A DNA stretch of 64,000 nt from Eleginops maclovinus. Taxonomy: Eukaryota > Chordata > Actinopteri > Perciformes > Eleginopidae. Under the pieces are notes generated by a model that was not told the origin of the DNA, searched no databases, and saw only the letters and a program-made list of their open reading frames with translations. Shown here in pieces: positions 13,101-32,061 of the stretch (within the stretch, counting starts at the first letter, position 1; every line of letters starts with the position of its first letter). A program made the translations under genes and the position numbers. The stretch lies in contig NC_086352.1 in the NCBI RefSeq assembly GCF_036324505.1, positions 26,754,812-26,818,811 of the forward strand, read 5' to 3'.

Positions 13101-13733
13101 CAAGTAAGTCAAATTGGGGATAAAAAAGAAAAATCAACAAAAATAAAAATATTTTAGTCCTCCTGATGTCAGTTGAAAAAACGGTGAGTTTTGTATGAAC
13201 ATGATACCCAAGGGAATAACTCTGAGTCAGCTTTGTACTCAAAGACAGTAAGTCCTAAAAAATAAACAAAAGAAATATTGTTATTTTTACTGTTAGTTTG
13301 AACCATGCTATTCCCTACTATGCAGGAACCTTGTAAATCCATGCATGCAGTCTTACAAACACACAAATCAATCACAGGCACAGTCTGAGATGCACTAAAG
13401 GGGGTACTTGCACACACACAATTGTGTCCTGTGACTGGCTGGTAATCAGGAAGTGCTACGGATGCTGTTGAGTTTGAAGACAGGGCGAGAAGCTGAGAGG
13501 TAAACACAGATGCTGCCAGAGGGAAACAGTGTGAAGCAGTAGTGCTGAGCTGTGTACTCATGATTTAAATCATACATTTTCCTTTGTTTAGAGGACACGA
13601 GTACCGTCGCAGTCCAGTGGACAAATGCTATTGATTTTCAAAACACGTCTTAATATCTAGGGGTGCTGTAAAGGATAAAAACATCAACCTTAACTGGTGT
13701 CTGAAGAGCTCTCATTCACGGTTTGTACTTACC
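10138..13733. other. intron stretch, no gene seen
   Basis: Near 11090-11130 the phrase TTTAATAATCCCTGTGGGGA then AATTC matches the tail of a widespread fish repeat (TTTATTAATCCC..GGGGAAATTC). The rest has only short frames and no recognised element. Confidence 0.45.
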
Positions 13734-13773
13734 TATATATATAATATATATATATATATATATTATATATATA
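13734..13773. repeat. perfect 40-bp AT palindrome
   Basis: This alternating TA tract is interrupted by AA at 13743-13744 and by TT at 13763-13764, placed symmetrically about the centre (13753.5). The 40 bp therefore read identically on both strands. It could extrude as a cruciform. It is followed by ATTAAGG and is not obviously part of a larger element. Confidence 0.9.
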
Positions 13774-14776
13774 ATTAAGGGCTGACTCACCCCCTTTTCA
13801 ATGGCAAGTTGATTGTGCTCTATTCAAAATGTTCATGACTGAGAGTGAAGGGTGGCCAGTTAAAAGGTGTTGCGAAACGACACAATTTGCATCACTGTTT
13901 GAGACCAATCAGAGGTCAAACCATGGACATGGCTCCAAGGCAACTAAATATTGAAATCAACACATTTTAACAATTTATAGATTATTTGACCCTATGCCAG
14001 ATCCTTTGTATGGCTTCATTGCCTAAATGATTCTTCCGACATAGACACCCTACATTATGATTTCCCTAACGTTGCCCAATCTCCATAGCTCCTCTGTCAT
14101 TGTCCACACAGTGTGAACAAATACACACTAGGTAAACTGTTCCATCTAGGTTACTCAGTCTGCTTTGTCAATAGAGCTGCAAAGATTGATCATATAATTG
14201 ATTATATGAACAAAAGCAACAAAAAACAAACAATTTGCCTAGTAATGAAGTCATTTTCCCTTAAGAAACTGCACAATGTGCTGTTTTCAGTGCAACACAT
14301 ATGGAGATTTCCTGCTTTTCTCTGTTTCATCCTATAAATCTGAAAATCTCTGTGTTTTGAACAAACAAAAGAAAACACGAAGAGCCAACACTCCCAAACT
14401 GGGATGGGAAATGTAATAGACTATAAATAATTGACTATTCTTGAAACATAAGCAGGTTAATCAATAATGAAAGTAATTGCTTATTCTACCATGTTGAAGT
14501 ATTAACATAACTGTAAACAATAAGCTTAAGAAATAGCTATCCAGCAATGTTTTAATGTTACACCACTTCGCCTTCATCTTGTCAGTTTAAGATGAAGTTA
14601 ATAAGTTGTTCTCTGAGACTATAAGCCTCCTGAATAATAATTTCATAAAATACATACGACGTAGTTTGTCCTGATACATTTGGTTTTGTACATCCGTCCA
14701 ACTGTGTTTCAATCAGATCTACTGTGTTGTACTCTTTTTCCTTCAGGCAAAGCCAGCATGAATGGCTATGTTGTAT

Positions 14777-14788
14777 CACACACACACA

Positions 14789-14841
<53 letters not shown>
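14777..14841. repeat. (CA)n microsatellite
   Basis: This is 65 bp of CA repeats with one GA interruption near 14788-14790. Confidence 0.97.
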
Positions 14842-14845
<4 letters not shown>

Positions 14846-15658
14846 GATTGACCCTGTGCATGACTGTGGGCTGGGGACACAACAGCAGATGGTAGAATTT
14901 AGCTCTCATTGGGTCAATTCACGTACACACATTCACATTTGTCAGAAAGGTTATTTTCATATAATTACGCTAGAGCAGATGAGAACTTGTTTCAGATTAT
15001 TTGCCACATTCAACCATTAGTTACCAGTTGCTAGGTAACGATGATGCCTCACAGCTAACAACAGAAATTATCTAAATTGACATCCCATCAGTCACTATTC
15101 ACTGTGTAGCTGATAGGGAAAGGAAGAATTGAAAGCTATATGAGTAGGTGTGGAGCTGTTATTATCCTGACAGTTTCCACCGTGTTTTTGGTCACTATGG
15201 TAAATGACCATCTTTCTAACTGACTGCGCATCATGGAAAGTGACAGCCAAACACATTCAAACAGGGTCAGAAACAAAAAACAAAATAGAAACGTGAATAC
15301 TAGAGAGAAACTAAGAGAAAATAGAGAAAGAAATGGAAAAATATGTAGAAACAGAAAGAAACATGGACAGCGGAGATTGAAATGGAGCGTTCAGGACAAA
15401 TAAAGCGCCTGCGAGACATCAAAGTGACAACATTGCACTTGTTGTGACTTCATCGATGACATGCAGTAATTAATGGACAGAAGTGATGATTAGGGGTATA
15501 ACCATTTGACAACGCTGTGTTGGAGCGCTTAATTAGATTCATTATTCATTATTTCCATTTAGAGACAAATCTAGAGGCCCTTGAAAGCAGATGCTGACAA
15601 AATGCTTGCATGCAAGTTGTGGCTATCCTATTTTTAACACTTACAAATACAAGTATCA

Positions 15659-15660
<2 letters not shown>

Positions 15661-15757
<97 letters not shown>

Positions 15758-15771
15758 ACACACACACACAC
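15661..15771. repeat. (CA)n microsatellite
   Basis: This is 111 bp of CA repeats with a single CATA interruption near 15751-15754. Confidence 0.98.
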
Positions 15772-16073
15772 TTCTCTAAATGCAATTTCACTGATATTTT
15801 CCACTCAGTTCTGCTGCTTCTTAATTCAAGTCAGCAGCCCAGTATGTTGTAGTTACAAAATTGCATTTTCTACTCAGACTTCAGGTACTTTCTTTATTTC
15901 TCAGGATTTTTTACAGACTCGTACATTTTTGCTTGAGTTTGTAAATGTTTTTACATGCCCCACTGCTGCTGTGCCCTATTTCCCTGAAAGGTAGAAGTGT
16001 CAGCATGGGGCCCAGCGGGAGAAATGGCAAAGTGACAGTAGAGTAGCTGAGGAGAAGACTGGTAGAAGCAGCT

Positions 16074-16208
<135 letters not shown>

Positions 16209-16209
16209 C

Positions 16210-16480
16210 TATTTGTCCCTGAGACGGCGGCTGTTGGGAGGGCAGCAGCAGCAGCAGCAGATGGTCTGCTATAGCGCTCATTGTCCGCGGATGCTGCGAC
16301 AGGGAGCGAGGCGTGCCCTTTTTGGCCCCGGCCTCGAGACGCCACGTCCTGCGTCCGTGTCACAGTCAACCTCTTCGCCATAATTAAGGGCAGCCCCTCG
16401 GGTTCCTCTGACAGCAGAGAGCAGCTGGAGGACAGAGGAGGCGGAGGAAAGGTTGAATCCTCCAGACGAAAGGCAGGTGA
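16210..16480. promoter_or_regulatory. CpG-rich patch with (CAG)n and donor-like site
   Basis: By eye about 18 CpG dinucleotides fall in roughly 260 bp, far denser than the surrounding intron. The patch includes (GCA)6 at 16242-16260, GTCCGCGGATGCTGCGAC and GGCCCCGGCCTCGAGACGCC. On the plus strand it ends at GGCAGGTGAGCAG (about 16471-16480), which fits a splice donor consensus (CAG|GTGAGC). This could be a small CpG island with an alternative or non-coding first exon, a conserved enhancer, or chance. The plus-strand open frame through it has no ATG at its start, so I do not call a protein. Confidence 0.35.
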
Positions 16481-22357
<5,877 letters not shown>

Positions 22358-22820
22358 TTCAGGTGTGAGACCTTTCCACAAGGGCAGCGAGCTGAGGGGA
22401 GCAGACAGAGATTAATAATAGGAGGCGACAACTCCCTTTCAATATTAAGGCAAGGAAGTGCTGTCATTGTATGAACAAAAAGGGAGAGAACCTCAGCAGA
22501 ATTCATCCTTTCCAGTATCATTCTACTGTTTTTAACCTCAAGTTGCTGGCACTCAATTTCTACTAGTATCCATCGTTCAGCTCTTAATCCATGGAGACGG
22601 GATTAACTCTGTTTGTGTAACTCTACTGTACCACCAGCTATTGTGACACATTATTTATTCTTTCTCTGTGAGTTATATTTGTTGATCTATTTGAAGAAAG
22701 TGCACATTCCTTTTCAACATACACAAGTATTAGTATATCCTTTGATGTTATAAAACAAACTATTCTTGATTTATAATTGAAAAATTCTATTTATATTTTG
22801 AAAAAACTCCATTTCCTATG

Positions 22821-23279
22821 ATCCATCCATCTTCTCCCGCTTATCCCTGGTCGGGTCGCGAGGGGTAGCAGCTCCAGCAGAGAGCCCCAAACTTCCCTTT
22901 CCCTGGCCACATCAACCAGCTCTGACTGGGGGATTCCGAGGCGCTCCCAGGCCAGCGAAGAGATATAATCCCTCCACCTGGTCCTAAGTCTAACCCTCGG
23001 TCTCTTCCCAGCTGGACGTGCCTGGAACACCTCCCTAGGGAGGCGCCCAGGTGGCATCCTCACTAGGTGCCCGAACCACCTCAACTGGCTCCTTTCAACG
23101 CGAAGGAGCAGCAGTTCTACTCTGAGTCCCTCCCGAATGCCTGAACTTCTCATCTTATCCCTAAGCCACCCTGCGGAGAAATCCCATTTTGTATGAGCAA
23201 TCTTGTTTTTTCGGTCATGACCCATCCTTCATGACCACAGGTGAGGGTAGGAACGAAATTGACCGGGTAGACAGAGAGC
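22821..23279 (-). mobile_element. Rex3-like (RTE clade) LINE, 3'-end remnant
   Basis: On the minus strand this encodes the C-terminal end of a fish RTE-type reverse transcriptase. An upstream piece reads FVPTLTCGHEGWVMTEKTR. The later part reads RVERSQLRWFGHLVRMPPGR, LPREVFQARPAGKRP, RTRWRDYISSLAWERLGIPQ and ends SGRRWMDH. The 3' end is GATGGATGGAT (22821-22831, complement), matching the GATG-repeat tail described for Rex3. Relative to the family pattern there are two small deletions near 23160-23190 (around the SFLRRVAGLSLRD segment) that break the frame. It is 5'-truncated, as is typical of LINE insertions, and lies in nell1 sense orientation. A target duplication was not identified. Confidence 0.8.
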
Positions 23280-26200
23280 TACCATGATGTGGCACAAAAC
23301 AAATCACAAGTCACAAAAAAGGACATTCATGGGAGGAACCAAAAACGGTCAAACACATCAAATGCTGCTCAATGTGTTTTATAATTTGACATTGCGCTAT
23401 TAATTGATTTTGATTGAAGCCATTAAGACGTTTTGCTCATTAGCCTGTTTTCCCTATGTTGCAGATTGTTGACCTCTTAGAGCCGTGTCATTTTTCTCTT
23501 TTTTTTGTAATAATCTCAGATTTCTTATACATCTGTGCTGTTCAACCCACATTAAAATGGTGCAACTTGACTTTCACTACTCTATCAATCATTCGATGTT
23601 AAACCTGCTTGGGATTTAGACATCAACCACCAAACATACATTTAGGAATTAATAATCTTTGTCTTTCAAGTTGAACTACTTCTGGAACCAAACCCAGACA
23701 CTATCATTTTAATGAAAATCTCTAAAGAGATTGATCTGCTGTCTTCAGTCATACTCTTGAAGGAGATGTGTAACTCTGTGTGCTGAACATTATATTTGTC
23801 AGCACCCAGCACAGCTGGAGAGAGGGTATAACATCATTCCGCTGCTCGAAATTCATGTAAATGATCCCTTTGGGACAAATACACCGCAGGTAAAACACAG
23901 GCTGTTAAATTAAAAACTTCTATATGACACTGTTATCTCATCCAGTAGTTGTGCTTGATCAGGGAAAGTGTGGGAAAGCGATGTGACATCCATCACCACA
24001 AACCTGCCAAGTGCTCCTAATCACAGCCAGCGTTGCTTGTCAGAATAAAGATATGCAGTTTAAATGACTTAAGTCTCCGATATCCCCTCAAGCAACTTGT
24101 TTCTTCTCACACTTTCTACCATCCTGCAGCTTCAACAACTGCTACCAGGAAACACCGATTTACTGCAAGAAACTTTCATCCAATAGAAATTATTCTGTAC
24201 ATTTAACTCCAATATGTAGTGCTACTTCAGTATTTCTACTGATGAAAGAGATATAATGGTAAAGAGAAACACAAACTGGAATTCAATCCCAACAATGAAG
24301 TGCAGTAGTTTACATGTTATGTAAACCACTTGTTTTTTTTTGTTGAAATATGACTCTACTTAAATAAGGAAGTCTGATTCAATTTTCCAGTTGTACTGTG
24401 GTATGGTCAAAGAGGGTAATCTGAATCCATGGACATTGGAAATTTCTACAAGGCAACAATGTATAAAATAACTTCTCAACAATATGCTCTCCCTTGGAGA
24501 ACAATGTAAACATGAACAATTGGGGACAACTCAACATTTCAAGGCAACTGTCTGCACTCGATTTTTTTGTTGTGAGGGCCAGCTAAAATACCACTAAATA
24601 AGGGAAAATTGCCTACATGTGAGCCAACTAATAATCTTTTGTTAAGATAACTTATTCATATGATGTGACATTTGTTGGTTCTTCAAACTAAAAAGGCTAA
24701 GGAATATAAATTGTAGCAACTTGTTATTTTTTGGATCAGAAAATGTAACTTAAAATTGTGAGATCCACATTTTAATTAACAATCAGAACAACATCAGTCA
24801 AAATATTAATGTGATATTGATAGCTTCAATTATGGATATCATAGCTGATCTCCGGTATTCAAGCCTGACATTGGGGGGATGCCAATTAACTCTGCTTCTG
24901 GTTCACAATCAAATAAACAAGAAACTGCTGAAATGTTTAAAGCCCAGCAATGTTCAGAAGCTGATATGAGTTTACTGGACCAAATAGTCAGCATACTGAT
25001 GATTATACATTTCTTAGAACATTGTTATGCTTTTCTATGAATCCTGTTGCTATGGGGATGATGGGGAAACCATTGGTTTCAACAAAGGCTGGCACTACAT
25101 ACAGTAACAGGTCTTTGAAAAAATACATTCTGAAGATCTTGAATATGCTTTTTTGGCAATCGGCCCCGTTATATTCTGCAGTAAATCTTTTTTTGCAAAT
25201 GGTATAATATAAAGGATCATCAAACTCTCTGTGCTCCACAACAAATAATAACTGGTTATTTTATCAGATGACTCATAGATGACAAATACCCCTTACAGTA
25301 CAAGTTCCCAAATCCCAAGGTTTTTTTCCCCAAACTCTTTGTTTTTCTGACAAAAATTAACCCGGCTGCTATTGGCTCAACAGAAAAGGTCAAGGCATCA
25401 CGACAACGTATAAGGATTTATCCCAGATGCCATTAAATGCATATTTTTCTGCAATCTGGTGTCTGGTATCTAAAACCATTTTAATACAACCTCCTTTAAC
25501 AAAGGCCAGAGATGTATTGGACCAAGGTGTTTGGACATGCCCTCTGAAGTCCTTTAGCCTCTCACCTAGAAGGGCAAAAATGACTTTCATACATGTGATG
25601 TACATTTACATCAGTATCCCTGGCTTTGCCCTTGCTCCTGCCTAAATAATTCCTTGCTGGTTTATTTCAATCCTCAGGAGATCAGAGCCAGCTCTTAGCT
25701 GTGCGGGCTGACACACACCGGGTTGCCGCTCAACGCTCCAGAGTGACATCACCCAAGGTCACCTACGCGTACGCTACAGTATCAGGCAGATTTGAGAACA
25801 GAACTTCATCTTGCTTTCCTCAGATGATTTCAAGTCTGCTGTCTGTTTCCACTTCATCTACCATGAGTGTGTGCATGTGTGTGCCTGTCCTCCATTACTG
25901 TGATGTCATGATGAATAGGCAGCAGACAAAGTGGAGTAGAGCTGGAGAGAGTGGTGGAGAGAGGGAAAAGCGATCTCTCCATGCCTCTTTATCGCTCTAT
26001 TTTATCATGGAAATCACCTCATTTACTCAGAGCAGTTCTCCATTTATCTCTTATTGTCACTGGCAAAACCCATTTTCTATCTGCACCAGCGATGTGTGTG
26101 CCTCTTTGTGTGTAAGAAATTCCCGGAAACAGGGAAAAAGCATTAACCTCACTGCATGCAGTTGCATTACAAACTCAGTATTCTAAAGTTAACATCAGCA

Positions 26201-26410
26201 AACAAAACCATGGTGTAGGATCTATTGCTATTTAGTTATTTTCAACAGGAAGCTTGTTTGAATTCAGTAATCAAAGCAAATATGTGAGCTTTTATAATCA
26301 AATGCTAAGCAAAGACTAAGAAGGAACTTTGTCTAGGTGAATTAATTTGAATTCAGAGCTACAGATCATATCCATGTCATTCTTTTTATACTATTTCTCT
26401 TCTCAGCCTT
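23280..26410. other. intron stretch, no gene seen
   Basis: No recognised coding or repeat element. Open frames near 25003-25239 (minus) and 25701-26186 (plus) lack domain signatures and splice context. Confidence 0.45.
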
Positions 26411-27095
26411 GTCTCATAAAGGAATAGTTTCCCACACATCACAACTGTATTATGTATCGAGGGAAACTTATTTTTTCCATGGCATAAAACAAATATGGTT
26501 TTATCAAGGCCTGCATAGGGAGGATGGATTGCTCTGTTTGCTTCCAATAACCACAACACAACTTATTTTATGTTACGACTTGAATAACCTACAAATACAC
26601 ACATTTTAAGCCAAACCATGATCCTAACTAACTTTTACCAAGTAGTTGTGTTCTGTTGTGTTGTGTTCTTTTGGTTTCAATTTACAACATTACCCCCACA
26701 TTCGATACTTTGATATTCCCTATCTTATACATGTCCCTAGCGATATATGTCTTTTGTCGAAGGTAATGTAACTAAATGGCAATTGGCTTGAATTGAAGCA
26801 AAAATACATTTAAAACAATCACCAACAACGTTTGTTTTGCATAACTCATGACCAAATATCTAGCGATACCCTACAGACTCCAGTTGTGAACAGTTTCATG
26901 TAGGAACTATTTTCAACGATTGAGCATGAGCCTCACTTCCACAAAATAACGCCTACTTCTGCGAGTTGATGAGGTTGTAGTTCAGTACAGCAGACATCTC
27001 CAACATTCGACAACCCCAAAAAATATTCATAATGATAAAAAGCGCAATAGGTAAGAGTCAAATATTTCATTGGGGTGAACTGTCCCTTTAAGACC
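26411..27095. mobile_element. possible MITE-like fish repeat
   Basis: The left end (TAAAGGAATAGTTTCCCACA) and the inverted right end (complement of GGGGTGAACTGTCCCTTTAA) share TAAAGG.A.AGTT with about 13 of 18 matches. The right terminus GGTGAACTGTCCCTTTAAG is a hallmark end of common fish interspersed repeats. Interior phrases (AATGGCAATTGGCTTGAATT, CTCCAGTTGTGAACAGTTTC) look like a diverged copy of one of these. No target duplication was found. Confidence 0.45.
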
Positions 27096-27477
27096 CTGAG
27101 TTGTGCATGTGTTCATTTGGTGTTTCTAACCGGTTGTTTTTGTTTTTAATTCACTCATTAATTCATGTCTTTGCAGTACAGCAGTGTTTGAGCTACATCT
27201 GCTGAGAATCTAATTTGCCGTTTCATTTCAATGTCAAGCAAGGGGTCCTTGGCTGGGGAGGCTGTGTGCGCTGGTTAATGACATGAATGCGATTAATAAT
27301 TCAGAACTAAACCTATGTGGGTCTGAACAGTATGCCAGTGCCTTCAGTGAACAGCACAGCAGAGATGCTGCATGGCTCTTGGAGTAATCCGACATGACAG
27401 CATTCACCTCGGATGATAGAGAGAGGAAGAAAACTATCAAAATGCTTATAAATATCTTATATAGGCATTGAGGAGGA

Positions 27478-27513
27478 GTGTGTGTGTGTGTGTGTGTGTG
27501 TGGGGGGGGGGGG
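27478..27513. repeat. (TG)n followed by poly-G
   Basis: About 12 TG units run directly into a run of 12 G residues (plus-strand TGTGTGGGGGGGGGGGG). This is a composite simple repeat with Z-DNA- and G-tract-forming potential. Confidence 0.95.
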
Positions 27514-30500
27514 TATGTGCCTCAGCTCCTGCTGCAGAGGCAAACATCACGCTACTACTCTCATGGAGGACGAGGATGATGGTGTGTGTTTATCTGGGTG
27601 CTTTCTGTCCGTGTGATTACATGTGTGTGTGTAGAGCACAGCATACGGTGAGGATGGTGGCTGATTCAGGCATGAATTGGTGGGAGGGAAGGTGGGGGTA
27701 TATTTGCAGCAGCACAGTTACACAACATGTTTTCGGGATTTCAAGAGTTGTGTTGGTGTACATGTGTGTGAAAGACCCCACACCATATTTGATTTAAAAA
27801 AAAACAACTGAAGACTGAAGTTGCTTAGCCAAGTCCCTCTTCCTCCAGGCATCACAAAATATCACAGGTACATGTCTTCCTTCCGCAAGTTGTAACATGC
27901 TCTCGCACAGAGAGAGCCCCGGGATCAGATATTTACAAGAATACACCAGACTGCTCAGATATGAACACTTTGTCCTCGAATGTTGAACAATAAAAACCCT
28001 GAGGGAAAAAGCTGTTTCAGCTTCTGGTGATAGGAGGTGAGAGGAAGCAGTTAGGGTGAAGCACCAGAAGAGAAGAGTAAGACTCTTTTGAGACACACTT
28101 AGCTTCCAAATCCTTTTTTAGTAGAACAAAGTGTGTCCAGCACAGCAACAAGGATTGCTTATGTCCCCTAAATAAACTTTAACAAAATGTGTTGACTAGG
28201 TTACTGCATGATCACAAGGAATATACTTATCAATGTGTACAGACAACAGGTACTAGAAACATAAAATAAATAATGTCATCTATCCAAATCATAAAAAGGC
28301 CTATGATGACCTCTTGGTGGCATCCACTTTAGTGGCCTGTCACAAACTTTTAAAGGAGGCATTATCAGAACAATATATTCCCTACTATTTAGCTCCAAGT
28401 TCGTTCTCCATCATCTCATTAGAAAGATATGTCACTCTTAAGCTAGACTCTTTTCTTACTGGGGGTTTATCAGTTGTTTTTTTTATTATTACTGATAGTA
28501 TATGCTTGTTATAAATACAGGGATGCTGAGCCACACAGAAAAATGTGCCACAAAAAACGAGCTAAAACAGGATACAAAGCTGAGCATCCGAGCCGAATAA
28601 TGATTCTTTGTGGGTTCATGACCAACCGTTTTCACATTCCACTGAAATCGTTTTATTTTGTGTTAATAGGAAAAACACTGATTAGTGTAGCTTTAATTAT
28701 AAAAGGTATCTTTTGGGGAGAAATTAATACCAAAACCATGTTTGCTCACCAGAAAACTCGCAGTGTGCTTGTATCAGCCCTAAAGAACAAAATGAAAGCA
28801 AAGGGCAAGAATAAAGAACAACCTGTCCAATCACAGCACTGTGCATCCTCCTCAGTACTAATCCTAATGACTTCCAGGTCTTTTCATAAGGCATGTTAGG
28901 GCTTCACATTTTGTGAACGTGTCTCATACCTTAATAGAATGGTCTTTTGGACTTTGATGCTACATCTCTAAGGATTAAACACCTCCCAGTGGAGGGGAGC
29001 ACTGCATTCTCCTTAAATCTGTCCCTTGCCAGACGCGGACCTACCAGACACATTATTGATCGCAGGAGGTTCCCACCTCAGCCTGAAGCCTCATTTAGAC
29101 CAGCTTCATTGTTTCCAGATGAAACACCCGACAACAGCCTCCCCCTGACTGAATTTAATGCATGCTGCTATCTTTATAGCTCACTACTCTCACTCCATTT
29201 CTCTCAGCCACGTACGTGATCTCATCAATCTCTCCAAATCCCTCACTCTTAAAAGCCTTTCTTTTTGTCTCTTATCAGTCAGCGCTGTATCCTTCCTCAA
29301 GTTCTACTCATTGCAAATTCACACACACAAAAAAAAAATACATTCGGAGGAAAGCAAGCACACAATTGACGGATTTTTGGACTAAAATATCAGGGTTTAC
29401 ATTCAGTCAATTTGAAGAGATAAGATATCACAGAAGTACTGGTAGAATGAAATAATATGAGCGTAATGTGTGGCTTTTTCATTTAGAAAACACTCCAGTT
29501 GGTAAGTTATTTGGTGCAAACAGGAACTGGAGTAATTTGGCACGACTGTCTGTGGTGGAGATTAATCATAAGGCAAACGACTTCATCTTATATAATGTAG
29601 AGTGCACTTCCTGATAACAGCACAACACCAAACGCATTATTTAAACTGTAGCTGTAATTTACAAATATGCTAATACCAAAAGGAAATCAAAAAAAGGAAA
29701 TGTATCAGGTGAACCAACACACAAAATGATACTTAATACTATCGAAACATCTTTTGACACTACTAACTCAGTTTTATCTACATGGTTCTTATAAGTCAAC
29801 GCCTTTAGCAGTGTAAAAATATGGATATAAAAAAATAAGAAACCAAACATTAATGGGAGGTTTAAGATGGGATGTAGAACCAGGTCTCGATTATCAGTCA
29901 GATATTCACAGCTTCATCTTACATCCTACCTTGCCAATAAAATACTTTATGTACTACATATGTTTGCACTAAAGGCTGGAGACAAAAACGAGGACATTCA
30001 AAATGCAATCCAATATGAATAACTGCTATTAAGGTGGACTATGCCATAAACTTTTCTGTTAAAGTAGGGACAAATATACAATCTAGGGTTTATAACCTGA
30101 TACGCATAAGATCTCGGATATAAACTGCAGCCATGATTTCCATTGTTATAAGGTTAATATATCCTCCTTATTAAACGGCTCATTAAGAGATAATTAGTCT
30201 CTTTACATCTTTTTTAGCCCTGACAGCTCCTCATTAGGATCATCAATGAATATGTCAATCACATTATTGTATACTGATGCAAGTTATTATTGTTCCCTTA
30301 GCCAAACGCAGATTACTCCCCCTTTACCTTCGTTTCCTTCCCACAGATGATTCCGCATGATTTTACTGGGTCATGAAACTGGCACCTGTCCCCTGTCGAC
30401 CTCTCTGAGAGTGTCAGAGCACCAGAACATCGACAGATCAAAGAGGAAACAATTTTGAACATGTTGCCACATTTTTTTCCTAAAGCTTTCTGCTTGACTA

Positions 30501-31900
30501 AAAAAGAAGAAAAAAAAGAAACACATCACAGCTTCCTTTCCTCTGTGAACCACCGTAATTTCATGTTGTCATTGTCTTCAAATCAGAAAGTGTGTCGACA
30601 TGACACTTGCTCATTATCAGGAAATGAAAATAACACAGCAGAGGTAATACAGCAACAGGAAGTCTTTAGGGGAACAACAGAGTAGAACTAAAATTAAAAG
30701 CAGAAAGCAAATTAACAAAGACAAACCCATCAATATATGATGCATAAATGATGAAGACTGACTACTGACTTTCTGATCTTGGTTTTAAATGAAGACAACA
30801 CCAACTAATCCATGGAAAGTTGTGTAAAGTGTATAAACATGCATATATGACACAAACAAAAACATCTTGAAGAACAAAGTATTATTATACACTGCAGTGT
30901 GCCTTTCACATTACTCTCAATGTACATGCCTGCCCATTTTTGCACTGGGTGATTTGTAAATGCTATGGCAACCGACATTCCCCTTAACATTGTTGGATAA
31001 TGAGGGCCGTTACTCTCCAGGACAGCAAAGCCTGCGCAGAAGCTCTGCATACAGCTGGTGCACTTGTTTAGTCAGAAGCCATGTTCCTCCCCTGTAGTTT
31101 TTCAGAGATGCTGCAGCACAAAGGGCACCATCTGTTTCTTCAAACAATGACCCCTGTTAATCAGATCTTCAGGAAATGTGGTTACACGCACAATTAGCGA
31201 TCACACTCTACAGGACAGATGAAGGGATTGCAGGTTGATCAGATTCAGCTCTAGACTCAGGAATATGATACTCAAGTCACTGATGTATCTATATCACATG
31301 CTATTTTGAGATGTTCTTTGTTCTCTCTTTTCCCAAATGTGTTGATGCCAAGAGTGTCTATATCTACATGAAAAAGAGGAGATTTGTTAGAGAAGCTGGT
31401 TGTTTAAATGTAAGCATCTTGGGCGGATAAGATATTTAAAAAATCTAAGTCGAAATGCATCCAAAAAAACATTTCAACACTTTCCTTTCAACACACACAC
31501 AAGTACCTCCCATCTGAGTTCTCAATCATAATGTAGAAGTAACAACTCAAGAGTCTCCCCACTGTGATACCAGCAGCTATACTGAAAACACAATCTGTTT
31601 TGTTCTCATACAGACAATGTCATTCTTGTTTCCTATAGCAAACAAACAAAAAGTTCATGAATGAGTCTCAATGTGTTTGAGTTAGTTATGGATTGTGGTA
31701 AATAGCCAATCAATTCTCTGATATTTTTGCCAATTGTCGAATAGCTTATTTTTGGAAAATTAATAAAAAAAACACTAAAGGATTTGGCATTCCGTTTTTT
31801 TGGCTAAATTATCCTTATTTATTATCATATTTGTATATATTGGTGTTGTTTCGGCTCCATCCTAACAGTCATTTTAATATATGTTACATATTGATACCAT
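27514..31900. other. intron stretch, no gene seen
   Basis: Several open frames of 60-140 codons occur (for example plus 28474-28899 and 28947-29219), but they show no domain, no splice boundaries and no family resemblance that I recognise. No RNA gene or repeat was identified. Confidence 0.45.
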
Positions 31901-31990
31901 TTGAAAGAGGCCCTATTATGGCTTTTCAGGGGTTTCCCCAAGTGCATGTTAATGATCTACAAAGATGTCATGGACCTCACTTAGTTCCCT
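31901..31990 (+). repeat. fragment of fish interspersed repeat
   Basis: GAAAGAGGCCCTATTATGGC followed by TTTTCAGGGGTTTCCC resembles the terminal part of common fish non-autonomous elements beginning (A)GGCCCTATTATGCTTTT. Only one end is visible, so it is truncated. It ends near the L2-like LINE remnant. Confidence 0.4.
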
Positions 31991-32061
31991 TCACAGTAAA
32001 AGCTGCCCTTTTACAGGCGGGTTGTGGAAACCTGAGCTGGAATACCAAAAAAGGAACGACA

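Noticed and set aside
28314..29455. Cluster of plus-strand frames of 66-141 codons
   Set aside because: No domain signature, no exon boundaries and no resemblance to known retroelement or host proteins that I could recognise.
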